From the NCBI GenBank assembly GCA_021399445.1, contig JAJTUQ010000003.1:7192001-7256000 (forward strand): a stretch of DNA of 64,000 bases, in the 5' to 3' direction. Both the position numbers and the translations under genes were made by a program. Below, piece after piece: positions 12,674 to 23,683 of this stretch. The notes under the pieces are model-generated. The model had not been told where the DNA came from. It saw only the letters and a program-made list of their open reading frames with translations, and made no database searches. The number at the start of each line of letters is the position of its first letter. Position 1 is the first letter of the stretch. This stretch comes from Xylogone sp. PMI_703. Lineage: Eukaryota; Ascomycota; Leotiomycetes.

Positions 12674-15028
12674 TCAACTCAACCCATTGGCTTCTAGTCC
12701 CTGGACGGCCGCATATGAATATGGGAAGTCAACTAGGCCATCTAACATCCAGTTTAAAGGATCAAAAACTTCGTAATTACTTTCGTTTCCGGTGTACGCT
12801 ACATGATTATTGAAACCATGATTTCCCATGCCATTGTTGGGCGTAACCGATCTTGTTGCTGCCAGCAGTTGGTTGTGTAATGAGTGTGCAGAAGGCATAA
12901 GTGTGCTATCAAGATGCGTAGAAGAAGCTGAGGATTCCGTCGTACTATCTGGATTGGTAGGATTTTTCATAGCTGCTGTGTAAGCACCCATCAGTAACCG
13001 ACTCTTATGTACCGAATAACGTGTAGAAGGGTTTGACCCACATTCTAGATTTCCTATCCCCTGAGCTTGGTAGTCTTCTCTCCATCTCCAAGTAGAATCG
13101 AATACCAAGCTCATACTCATCCTACATCGGACTTTGAGTTGCAGACTATCATCGATGACAATGCTCGAATCTCCATTACCGTTCTCATTTCCATTCTCCG
13201 CCATCTGGTTTTTTCTGCGGCTTTCAACTCTTGAACCGTTCCACATCTGTACCATAAGTTCAGCTAACCTCCAAGAAAGGTCGTTAGTGACTACACTTAG
13301 ACTACGAATAGCCTGAATAGTGCGGTGAAAAAGATGGCGTCCACGCTCAAAGTCAATGGCCTTGGCGAAGAAAGAGTTCAACAGTTTTAGGAGAACAAAA
13401 CCACCAGCAACAATCATCTGTTGAATGTAATTTGATGCATAAGGAAGGATCCCATTCGCTAGCTTTGAATCGTTGTTTGGCGATTCAAGCTCAAGCGCCA
13501 AATCAAGGAATGCTACCGCAGCACGCCACAAGCCCATAAGATCATCCATGTATCCTTGAGTCGTGTTCGAGTCGAAGAAAGCAGAAAGCCGCAGGTGAAG
13601 TCCGGCAGCCTTGAGATGAAGATCGATAAGAGGGGAAAGATCTTGCCGCGATAGGATTGAAACTTGTAGTTCGCTGAATTCCCGACGATAGACCCGGGTG
13701 AGCATCTGCCTTAGTTCATCTCCTGCAACACCTCTCGGATCACTAGCATTGCTATACATCTCTTTGGAGACTTTATCGCAAAAGCGTTCGATCTGAAGCC
13801 GAGCTTCGAGCTCCGGAGAAAGTGTGAAGGGACCATTATCACCAGGTCGAACCGCAAGGGTCCAATCATATAAGGTTGAGGCGGGCTGGCCGTAGCCGGT
13901 ACCGATGCTTTGTGCGACAATATTGCAGACTGCCCAGGTGACTACCCTATCATGTAATTGTTCTCTATTCAGATCCACCTCAACCCTCGAAAAATCTTGA
14001 GCGTGATTGGGCCTATGGAGACCAATACCAGTTGCAGATTTCATCATAACTCCGCATAGAATATGTGTGGGATCTGTGGATGTTGTACTGGTAGGCAGAG
14101 GCCAGGTACATAATAGACACAGAGCCTTTATAGAATAGTGGTTGTTTGGTACTTCCCCAACTGTTGTCCAAAGCAGTCTCGAAAGTGGTCCGGCAAGTGT
14201 GGTTAGGAGTTGAGGATCACCCACATAACGGCGTGCAGCAACAGAGATAATTGACCAGAATAACAGGGGATGTTGTTGGAAATATTGGTCTGGTGTTTGT
14301 GAGGGATTAAGGAATGGGAGCCATGGATGATAGTAGACGAAGAAGTCATTGAACAGATGATTGATAGCTTCTTCTGTCAACCTCACATTCTCAATCTCGT
14401 GCGTGAACCGTGGTATACTGTATGAACCCCCTTGCTTGAGATGCAATAACGATGATACAGCCTCCTCTGACCCCATGTAAGATTGATTTTTCATGGACTG
14501 TGAGTACATCCCATTGGCAAGAGGTGATTCCATCTCTTCCTCTTCCTCCACCATAAAACCTTGAGCCTTAGCTTGGGCTAGATTGCGTCGCAGACGCTCA
14601 ATCTGTTTTTCCATTTCCGCATGCTTACTTCTCTTCCCAACGCGCTTGAAATTGGATTCGATTTTGCATTCCAATCGCAATCGACTACATCTCGAGCACG
14701 TAGTGAACGGATCCTGGACGACATCGCAACGTAACTACAGCGTATAAATAAGCCCCATTCCCTCAATGGCAAGGTAGCGGATTTGAATTTTTTTTGTGAT
14801 GCTATTTGAGCGGTGACTCACCTTCTGCTGCCGACATTCATTGCAGGCTCTTTTCACACCAGGAAGTCTCTTTTTCTCTCCATCCTCTTCCTCGCCTTCA
14901 CCTGCAGTACCAGGGCTGCTCTCAAACTCAGCACCACTTCTCTTCCTCTTGTTATACCCTGTCCCAGGCCGCCCAGCAGTAGACGGACTCGATGCCCCAC
15001 CAATCCCCACGCCCTGAGCGCCGTCCAT
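12674..15028 (-). CDS. Leu3-like Zn2Cys6 transcription factor
   Basis: 755 residues in two exons: 15028-14822 and 14734-12674, with an 87-nt intron (14821-14735) splitting the zinc cluster after RACNECRQQK. The joined cluster is C-x2-C-x6-C-x9-C-x2-C-x6-C at about residues 62-92. It is followed by a linker and a heptad-rich helix (HAEMEKQIERLRRNLAQ, about 105-125) suited to dimerisation. RACNECRQQK, the long x9 loop and the linker match the yeast Leu3 / Aspergillus LeuB type. The rest is the fungal-specific regulatory domain, ending in an acidic/aromatic tail (DPLNWMLDGLVDF) that may be the activation domain. In that family the protein binds CCG-N4-CGG sites, and alpha-isopropylmalate turns it into an activator of leucine-pathway genes; that role is inferred here by homology. 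A basic and acidic stretch (KRKRS, then EGEEEDGEKKR) precedes the cluster. Confidence 0.85.
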
Positions 15029-16078
15029 GCGGGTGTGCCAGAAGGCAGGAGCTATTGGCCGAGTACTCTTGAAACCCGAATTTCTAGATAAGCCCGGCTA
15101 TTATCCTCTTGCTCGGTGATGGTTGTCCGGTGTCGCTCGTTTCCTGGTGTTGACGTGCCCGATTACGGAAAAGCGGGGGTTGGATAGAGAGGAATCTCGC
15201 GCCTTTAACTTTGTCGCCTTCAACCTCTTGAAGCACGGATCTTAACTGTTGCGGGCAACCTAAGCGAGGAATTTTTGTCGTGGCAGCTGACTGCGTTCAC
15301 GCTATGCCATCGTAGTTGGGCAATTGTGCCAAGGTCCCACCTAGCTATTTGCATAGCAGCCAATCTCTGCTTTCTTACTGTTTACTTATTATCAACGATA
15401 AATCATTCGCAGCAATGAATAATGAGCAAAGAAAAAGACCGTTGTTTAAGGGTCCTCTCCGACCTCCAATTCAAATTCCCGGTATCGCGAAGTCGTATTC
15501 CCAATCTCCCGCATCAAAGGATGAGGTCCAAATCAAAACAGGCGCCCAACAGTCTATTCCAGGTAGGATTCTCGTTCCTTCTCAAAATTGATATTGAGCT
15601 TTAGTACGGAGTATGTATGGCATATGTGCTTACTGAATTTTATTGGTATAGCCATAGAATTCTCATCGAGAGCTACGCCTCAACCATTTCTCAACTCATC
15701 TTATATTCAGAATGCTTCTCAACCAAAAACTTCACAATATCTAAAACCTTGAGTGAAGAAGCACCATATCCATATCTTTTTCTACTTGATATACTCTCAA
15801 ATGGTGTTAGTAGGGGTATATGTATCACGTGATATGTCACCTGGATAGATGCCCGCCCGATGCCATTTGATCCATGCTCGCCATGGAGATGGACCTGTTG
15901 TAGGGATATTAAAAGAGAAATTGCGAAAAGCTCCTCCACTCGTGTGAGTAGCATTGCCAAGATATCTCTGATGCCTAAGAGCCAATCCAACGAGCTTTCC
16001 TATGTCTTCAAATTACTGCGTCGCTATACTAATGAGCCACCGTCCTTCACACGATTTCATTTTATCTTCAACCATTTG
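15029..16078. other. intergenic, promoter side of the Leu3-like gene
   Basis: About 1 kb between the Leu3-like gene start and the 3' end of the exoglucanase gene. Only chance-length frames are present and no repeat was noticed. The part near 15029-15300 is presumably the promoter and 5' leader of the Leu3-like gene. Confidence 0.4.
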
Positions 16079-17446
16079 CTAACTAGGAATTTGGCAGCCG
16101 GAATTGCATTGGCCTGGATGCCGTCTACTCGTAAGGGGCTGAGGAACAATCCCCGCCCTCGTGAGGTTTTGGAAGTGCCATTCAGGGGCACTCTCTGTCT
16201 TCCAGGTCCAGAATATCCACCCCGAATGCTCCTCATAAGCATCCAGTTGCGCTTCTATGTAGTACTCTAGGTTCATCTTATCAACATCCGATAAACTCTG
16301 CACGGTACCTGCGTATTTTCCGTCGCAAGAACCCACAGTGGTGCTGCCGGGGAACGTTCCGTCGTACCGGGCACCCTTGCCCAAGCCGTTCAACCACTTT
16401 GCACAATCGGTTTGAGCACCAGACCATTCGCCAACTACAGTGTCTTTATCTGTTCCGGCAATCTTTGGCCCCGATGCACAAGCTGTTGCAATATGGTTGC
16501 AAGGTGACATGGCTACTTCTGCATTCGAAAAGACCTGATATATGTGGGTATCAAGAATCACATTAGAATATCCACTCGCTTGGTTCATAAAGCCATTCCA
16601 GTATTGCACATCTTCGAAGGCATCATGGATCACAACACCTGTAGCGCCGGCATCACTACGGACTGTATTGTAACCATTAACGTAGTATTGCTTAACAAGA
16701 TCCATGTTTAGACCCCAGTTAGCCGGTTCATTCACAAGTTCTATTGAGGTTACTACGTCGCTGTCACCGGAATAGCGCTTTGCAAGGATATTAAGTGCAT
16801 TTTGTGTCTGGGATACCGTGTCGTCGGATTGCCATTGAATTGGACCAGCGCGACCGCTGTTGTCAAAACCATTCTGAGAACCAGGTACTGGAGACGTATT
16901 AGGGAAGTGAAGGCCAAAAAAGACATTCAATACTCACCTCCGTGTATGTCCAACATGATTTTCAACCCAGCAGTTCGGGCCCAGCCTATTGCTTTGTCCA
17001 GAACTTGAAGCTGTCCCTGGACATATGGGTCACCCGGCAAAGGATTCACAGCCCAGTATCCTATTGGAATCCTAACATGGTTTAAACCAATATGAGCAAT
17101 CTCTTGGAAGTCTTCTTGGGTGATCCAATGGCCCCAATGTTGATTTAATTGATATTGAGTAGCAGACCGTCCAAGAGCCTGAGAATAGGTATATTCATCT
17201 ACAACCCCGCCCCCATTTGCCCATGGCTGAAATAACGAAGGAGTAATCCATGGTTCAAGGACGAACCAGCCACCAAGGTTTACTCCTCGGACCTTTTGAG
17301 TGTTATAGTTGAACGTTGAATTCTGACGGGGAGCCCTGCATATCATTAAGCCGTGCACTGCTAAGAGTTAGGACTTCAACTTACAGAGGTTTTGCAATAG
17401 TTGACACCAAAAAAGTGGCAACTAGTAATATAATGGAAGACATCAT
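16079..17446 (-). CDS. secreted exo-beta-1,3-glucanase (glucan 1,3-beta-glucosidase, GH5 subfamily 9)
   Basis: 422 residues in three exons: 17446-17385, 17335-16938 and 16887-16079, with introns of 49 and 50 nt. Exon 1 encodes the signal peptide (MMSSIILLVATFLVSTIAKP). The mature part begins with the family hallmark VRGVNLGGWFVLEPWITPS. The joined frame reads LDIHGVPGSQNGFDNSG across intron 2, as in yeast Exg1. The acid/base glutamate is in LVNEPANWG and the nucleophile glutamate in VVGEWSGAQTDC. The C terminus (GWIFWTWKTE, then PQPLTSRRHPGQC) is also typical. These enzymes release glucose from the non-reducing ends of beta-1,3-glucan and act in wall remodelling or extracellular glucan use. 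The full family length argues for an intact gene. Confidence 0.93.
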
Positions 17447-18507
17447 TTGTTCATTAATGTTATAATGATTAGAAGAGAAAATATGGAGGGAACCTTCGTT
17501 ATACTTAACATAAATTCTCTAGTACCTTGTTTGGTAGCCGCGATGAGCCTCTCTTGAGGGATCATAAATATAGGCAGTATGTGCAAGTTCCGTGGATTAC
17601 CCTCAGCTGGTTACCTGAAGAATAGTGAAAAGATCAGCCATGAAGAGGCGTACCGTCTTGTTTCCCACTGTACTGGAAATGGTAGATGCAACTGTGGAGC
17701 TGCGGAAAGCCTACAATAACCGGGAATATACTTTAAGTCAATCTCATTAGATAGAGAATGAGATCATCAAGGCCACTGGGTATTTTTCAGGGCTGTTCTA
17801 GATGCCATGATTCTGAGTCAACCGCCTGCATGAGAAGAGGATATCGCCCGACTGCAACTGGATGAATAAATTTTCGTTAGAAAGTTGGAATGCCAACCTT
17901 CCGAGTCTTCTATGATTTAGTTTATAATATCTAGCCAGTCTGCAAAAGTATTGCTAAAATGAAGTAGGCGGTTAGATTATGGCCTGGAGTTAGCGCGAGA
18001 CTGGATCGTACGATCTGCGCTAATCAGATGACTTATCAGTTGCGTCACGCCCCGACATTGACCCCATTGGAATGAAGATCGTGCCGAGGAGCTTTTGATT
18101 TAGAGACAAATGGGTACTTGTCACTGAAATCAGAGTTTTGGAATCTTCTATTATCCTTACTACCTCGCTAGGTCTTCGGCCTTACTGTTTCCGGATCAGT
18201 TTTACGCTCTATGCAATATAGGAATCTGTACGGAGCATATCTTACTCTAGTTGATTGCACGTTTCGTTACACGGTATAGGGTTATATAAAGATGAGATAT
18301 TTGATTCTTCTAAACGTCCTCTGATTTACGAGAGTTTTATACCATATGACTTGGAACTAGAGCCCCGACCGTTGGAAAATACGAAAGCCTTTGGAAGTCA
18401 TACTTGCTTATAACCAGGCCTTTGGATTCTTGACTAACTCCACCGATTATCGATGAGAGTGATTGTCTGTAACAAATTTTTAGGGTGCTGAATATTTCGC
18501 AGGCTTA
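17447..18507. other. intergenic, exoglucanase promoter region
   Basis: AT-rich, no long open frame on either strand and no clear repeat. The part next to 17446 is presumed to be the promoter and 5' leader of the exoglucanase gene. Confidence 0.4.
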
Positions 18508-19709
18508 CTATGGTATCTCAAGGACGACCTTTCCTTGAATACGCCTGCTCTCAATTAATTCAATAGCTCTTCTCCAACCTTGTCTTTCCTCATCAAAGGC
18601 GTCTTTGATTACCTCTTGTATCGGAAACTGAAGCTCTCCTTGTTCGAACAGGCTAGCGACTTTCTCGAGGTACTCTGACTTCATGGCCATTGATATACAT
18701 GCATAGCGAGGACCCCATATCCAACCCTTGATATATCGAATGATCTGAGATGGATGGGTAAAATAGGTCATGGGACCGCCAATATGTCTAGGATTAGTTT
18801 TATCTCCAACAACAGTAACATAAGCTCCTTTATTGTGCAGGATTTGAGGCTGCATTTATATTATAATCACGTTATGGGATACCGCGGAAGCCAAACTTAC
18901 GTATACTCCGAGCAACTCTGGTCCGCCAACACAATCTACAAGTAGATCATATTCGTTTGAACTTGATCGTTTTTCTAGGAGAGCATCGATAACTGATTCA
19001 CTTGAGTAGTCAATGACTTCATTAGCGCCTAGCTTCTTCACATAGTCGACATTCCTTGCGGAGCATATTGCTGTAACATGACAGTCATACGCCGTTTTAG
19101 CCACTTGGGTGTAGTTAGCGGATTTGGACGAGTAATAATTTCAGAATCATACATTGAACTACCCATGATCCTGCCCCGCCGGATGCTCCTCTAACAATGA
19201 CTTTCCGTTGAGAGCCAATGGCGGGTGGCATCCAGTCCAAACACGCAAATGCCGTCAGTGAGACAAGTGGAGCCGATGCTGCAGCTTCGAATTCCAACGA
19301 TGCTGGCTTCCTGACGATAGGATCCGAACTGGGATTTACGTTTATATATTCGCCGAAAGTCCCTTGGCCAAACTGAGAAGATCTGTGAATGATCTTTTAA
19401 ATATAATGAGAATATTCTTACCACATGGAATAGCAAGCCGAAGACCTCGTCTCCTTCGGCCCAGCCCTTTACATCCCGTCCGACTTCTACTATAATGCCA
19501 GCAAAATCACGCCCCATACCTTTGTCGCCGGCCACGACGCCCACTAATCCAGATCTCCACAATTGAATATCAACGGGATTTATTGAAGCTGCTCGCACTC
19601 TCACTAGCAGCTCATTCGCGGGTAATGGATTTATGACTTGTTCTGTGATCTCCAAATCTCCCGCAATGGCTGTAAATCTAAGCGCCTTGTTAATCTCAGG
19701 CCGAGGCAT
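18508..19709 (-). CDS. MDR-family NAD(P)H oxidoreductase (quinone oxidoreductase / RTN4IP1-like)
   Basis: 350 residues in four exons: 19709-19422, 19372-19153, 19103-18901 and 18849-18508; introns are 49, 49 and 51 nt and all join known-family sequence in frame. The N-terminal GroES-like domain carries ASINPVDIQLWRSG and GRDFAGIIVEVG, typical of zinc-independent quinone reductases. The Rossmann nucleotide site is GASGGAGSWVVQ, followed by VTAICSARNVDYVKKLGA and VIDY. The cysteine and histidine zinc ligands of true alcohol dehydrogenases are not evident. The substrate is unknown; reduction of a quinone or enone with NADPH is the usual family activity. It is divergent from the Kap120 gene, with only about 260 bp between the start codons, so the two may share promoter elements. 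Confidence 0.85.
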
Positions 19710-19969
19710 CTTAGCAAAATAATATATCTCTAACTAATCAATTCGCAACCAATGTACAAAGTAGACAATTATTCAATTGATAGAACATATATGAAAGGCA
19801 CAGGTGACGTTGTTGACGTGGATATATCCTACAAGGGGGTGTAGATAGCTAATTTGGTATCTCCTGGAATAACTTTGTTGCGTTTATATTCCTCCCCACG
19901 TCTTCATTTGCACGCTCATTTGAGACTGGACCTCCAAAATTCTTTACAGGCTCCGCAGCTTTGTTCAAG
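19710..19969. promoter_or_regulatory. shared divergent promoter region (oxidoreductase / importin)
   Basis: This 260-bp gap separates two start codons pointing away from each other and must hold both promoters and 5' leaders. A TTTACAG at 19943-19949, just upstream of the importin start, looks like an acceptor site and could end a leader intron. No specific factor site was identified. Confidence 0.45.
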
Positions 19970-22900
19970 ATGAACTTCGCTGTTGAGGTGCCAGGAGAAG
20001 CCAATCCCCTCACTCCTCATCAAGTTTTCCTGGCTCTCCAGTCTGCTGGGTCCTCCAATCAAATAAATATCCAGAGTGGGACCCAGCAGTTACAAACTTG
20101 GGAAACGCAGCCTGGATATTACACTTTACTTCAGGTAACCTATGCCTTAATTTTTCATGTTTTATTACAGTTGTGTTAATGTCTGCTTTATAGGCAGTGT
20201 ATTTAGACAAATCATTACCCTCAGAAGTTAGATATCTTGCAGTGATACAGATTAAGAATGGAATCGATAAATACTGGCGAAAAACAGCAGTCAATGCTAT
20301 CAAACCACAAGAAAAGGCCGAGATACGTTCAAAGTTATTAGAGGGATGTATTACGGAGATCGAACCAAATCTTGCTTTGCAGAGTGCCCTTGTTATTTCC
20401 AAGGTTGTCCGTATCGATTATCCTCAAGAATGGCCAGACGCTATTACAGATCTAATTAAGATATTACGATCAGCAAAAGATTCCAATCAACTACATCTGC
20501 GGAGAGGGATGTTAGCACTGTTACAAATTGTGAAGGAGTTAGCTACAGCACGATTGCGGACATCTCAAACAAGCTTGAAGTCAGTCACCCCGGAGATCGT
20601 CTTTTTACTCAGTGATATATACGTCCAGAAGACTGCTCAGTGGCTATCATTCTTATCCGGCCAAGGTGATGACGAAGGCGGCGCCATGGACGCCATGGAA
20701 AATAGCTTATTTGCTATAAAGATTCTTAGAAGATTACTTGTGGTTGGTTATGAGTACCCTAACCATGATAAAGAAGTCCAAGAGTTATGGCAGCGCTCAC
20801 AGGAGCAATTTGGACAGTTTTTAGATATGATTAGCCGCGATCCTCCTATTCTGGTATCTCCAGCAAGAGATATAATCGAAAAACATCTCGTTCAGTTTGC
20901 CAAACTTCACGTGCAAATGTCTCAAATACATCCAGCTGCTTTTGCACTTCTTCCCAACTCTTTGGCACTAGCTCAGGCTTACTGGGGGCTCGTCTCAAGA
21001 TATGGAGATTCATACGGGTCAGCTACGCAGGATTTTAGTGCTAAGGCACTGAAGAAAGACGAATCAACGAAACATGACAGGCCAATTATGGAGAAATTGT
21101 GTCTGAAAGGGCTTACTCTTCTACGAGCTTGTATGAAGATGGCTTTTTCTCCTGCCCAGTCATTCAAATATAGATCACCTGAAGTAAAAGCGGAACAGCA
21201 GCAAGCCATCGAATTTCTCAAGACTAATTTGCTCAAAGATGAACTTGTTTCTGAAATGGCAAATATTATCGTTACCAAATTCTTTGTATTTCGTCAAGTA
21301 GACCTGGATGAATGGGAGGAAGCTGAGGATGAATGGGAAATTAGAGAAGAGGGTGGGGGTGATGCATGGGAGTTTGAAGTTAGACCATGCGCAGAAAAGC
21401 TCTTTATGGACTTAGTGCTCAATTTTAAGCATCTTCTTGTCCAGCCCCTACTCCAGTTTTTCCAGTCTGTTACTGGCCAAAGCCAGAGTACCCTTGTTGT
21501 CAAGGATGCTGTGTATACGGCTATGGGGTTATCGGCAGCTGTCATATTCCAGAGCTTTGATTTCGATACATTTTTGACCTCAACTTTAGTTAACGATGTT
21601 CAGCAGACTGGACCTGGATGCAAAGTACTGAGGCGGAGAATTGCAATTCTCCTCGGACAGTGGATAACTATTCGAGTTTCAGAATCAAATCGACCTCTAG
21701 TATACCAGATATTCCAGCACCTTCTAAATCCAGAGGATGAGACCAACGACTATGTTGTTCGTGTCACAGCGGGTCGACAGTTTAAGGCAGTTGTTGATGA
21801 TTTTAGCTTTACACCTGAGTCATTTCTTCCGTACGCTACTAATATTTTGGGCTGTCTCATGGCTCTGACTCAAGAGGTAGAAAATACAGAAACAAAGATG
21901 GCCATTTTAGATACTATAAGAATTATTGTTGTGCGACTGGAGCACCATATTTCTCCTTTCGCAGATCAGATTGTGTCTATCCTACCTGGGCTGTGGGAAG
22001 CATCCGGGGAAGAACACCTGCTCAAACAGGCAATCCTAACACTCATGTCCACTCTAGTGACAGCAATGAAAGAACAGGCACAACGATATTATCCATTAAT
22101 ATTACCACTTATTCAACGTGCCGTAGAACCGGGGTCTGACATGCAGGTCTATCTTCTAGAGGAAGCATTGGATCTATGGTGTACAATCCTTGCACAAACA
22201 CCAGCTCCTGCGCCAGCAGAGATTTTAGCAATGTCACAATCCGCCTTTCCTTTGCTGGAGATTGGTTCGGAAAATCTTCGAGTAGTGCTAAATATTGTTG
22301 ACTCCTATATCCTGCTTGCACCGGAAGCGATGCTTTCGGATACAGTCAGACTGCGGCTCCTATCATATATGACGAATCTTCTTGGAGTTACTAAGAGAGA
22401 ACTGGCCGGCCTGGTGACGTCTATTGTTGAGAATATGATTCGAGCAGCAGAGGCATTGGGAGGCCATAATGGTCTAGAACAAATAGCGAGAGACTTACAC
22501 GAAAGCGGATTTAGTGAAAAGATATTAGAAGGTCTTCGAGATGCATGGGAGGCCCATCAAACGTCTGGACCCAATCGCAAGTATCCCAAACTTGACGATG
22601 TAGTTGAGACAGACTACTTCACAATACTAGCTCGGATTACCCTAGCAGATCCACAAGTGTTCTTCACAATTCTGGGATCTATTGGTGATGTAAACGACGT
22701 CTGGAGATGGCTGAGCACCGAATGGTTTCGCCATTTTGATAGCATGGCGAATGCTGATCGCCAGAAACTTTCTTGCCTTGCTCTTACCAGATTTCTAGAG
22801 TTACCACCTCCACTGACTGCCATCATTTTGGAGAAACTACAAGATTATTTTGCTATGTGGACATCGGTTATCGGAGAGGTGATGAGTGGTAGAGACGATG

Positions 22901-23133
22901 GAGGAGACAACTTGATCTGGCAGTCTTCAGAAGGAAACGAGTTTGAGGGCCCCGAAGAGATTAGACAGCGGTTACATAGTGCCGCGGATCCAGTGCATAC
23001 AATACATGCATTTGAATTCGTGAAAGCCAAATTACAACAGGCAATAACTGCCTGTGGAGGGGAGGAAGAGTTTCAACGGAACTGGCTTGTTAACGTTGAT
23101 ACTGATGTTCTCGCAGGATTCAGGAGCCTCTGA
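19970..23133 (+). CDS. KAP120: importin-beta family karyopherin, Kap120/importin-11 type
   Basis: 1034 residues in two exons: 19970-20134 and 20194-23133, with a 59-nt intron. The start is the first ATG (MNFAVEVPGEANPLTPHQ). Residues about 28-110 form the importin-beta N-terminal (Ran-binding) domain: QLQTWETQPGYYTLLQ continues across the intron into AVYLDKSLPSEVRYLAVIQI and KNGIDKYWRK. The rest is a chain of HEAT-type helical pairs with an acidic insert near residue 425-445 (DEWEEAEDEWEIREE), a feature of importin-11/Kap120. Length matches yeast Kap120 (about 1030 residues). The family carries cargo, including ribosome-assembly factors, through nuclear pores with RanGTP release. The frame looks intact; cargo in this organism is unknown. 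Confidence 0.93.
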
Positions 23134-23683
23134 TAAGTGCCTGAAATGACTATACTATGATAATTGAATGAATTGAATGCTAAACCAAGCAGGATTAGAT
23201 TAGACGAATAATGAGATACCTATTTGCCGTGAACTTGTCTTCTACTCAGTCGAGCCTGTCAGTGGAATACTGATACCTGATATATAAGGCAAATATTTCT
23301 GATGACTAAAGATAATACTAGAAAAATGATGGTAAATAAGGATAAAATAACTGAAGAAAAAAGGGCGAAGCCATTTTAGCCGTAAGATTTTAAAATTGTC
23401 TCTGCGAGATGCGAACCAAGTACCATAGTTGTGCCGGCTGTGGGCTCACTTCCCTGTCGTGGAATTTGGCGCTAAGATAATAATAATCAGCTTCCAAATG
23501 GCCAACTAGCCACACGACATTACCAATCCCAGGTCGCCAGGTGCAATGTCATAAGCTACATTCTTTCGTGTCCTCATTTTTTCTATGTTTTGGTACTCCT
23601 TTTGGCTATCCTAGGTATTTTCTGGGTTTGTAAGTTGGACGGCTTGTTGCTCACATGCCTTCCACCTTCGTCTACTATCGGTG
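23134..23683. other. intergenic spacer between importin and mannosidase genes
   Basis: About 550 bp holding the 3' end of the importin gene and the promoter of the mannosidase gene on the same strand. AT-rich, with no gene or repeat noticed. Confidence 0.4.
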
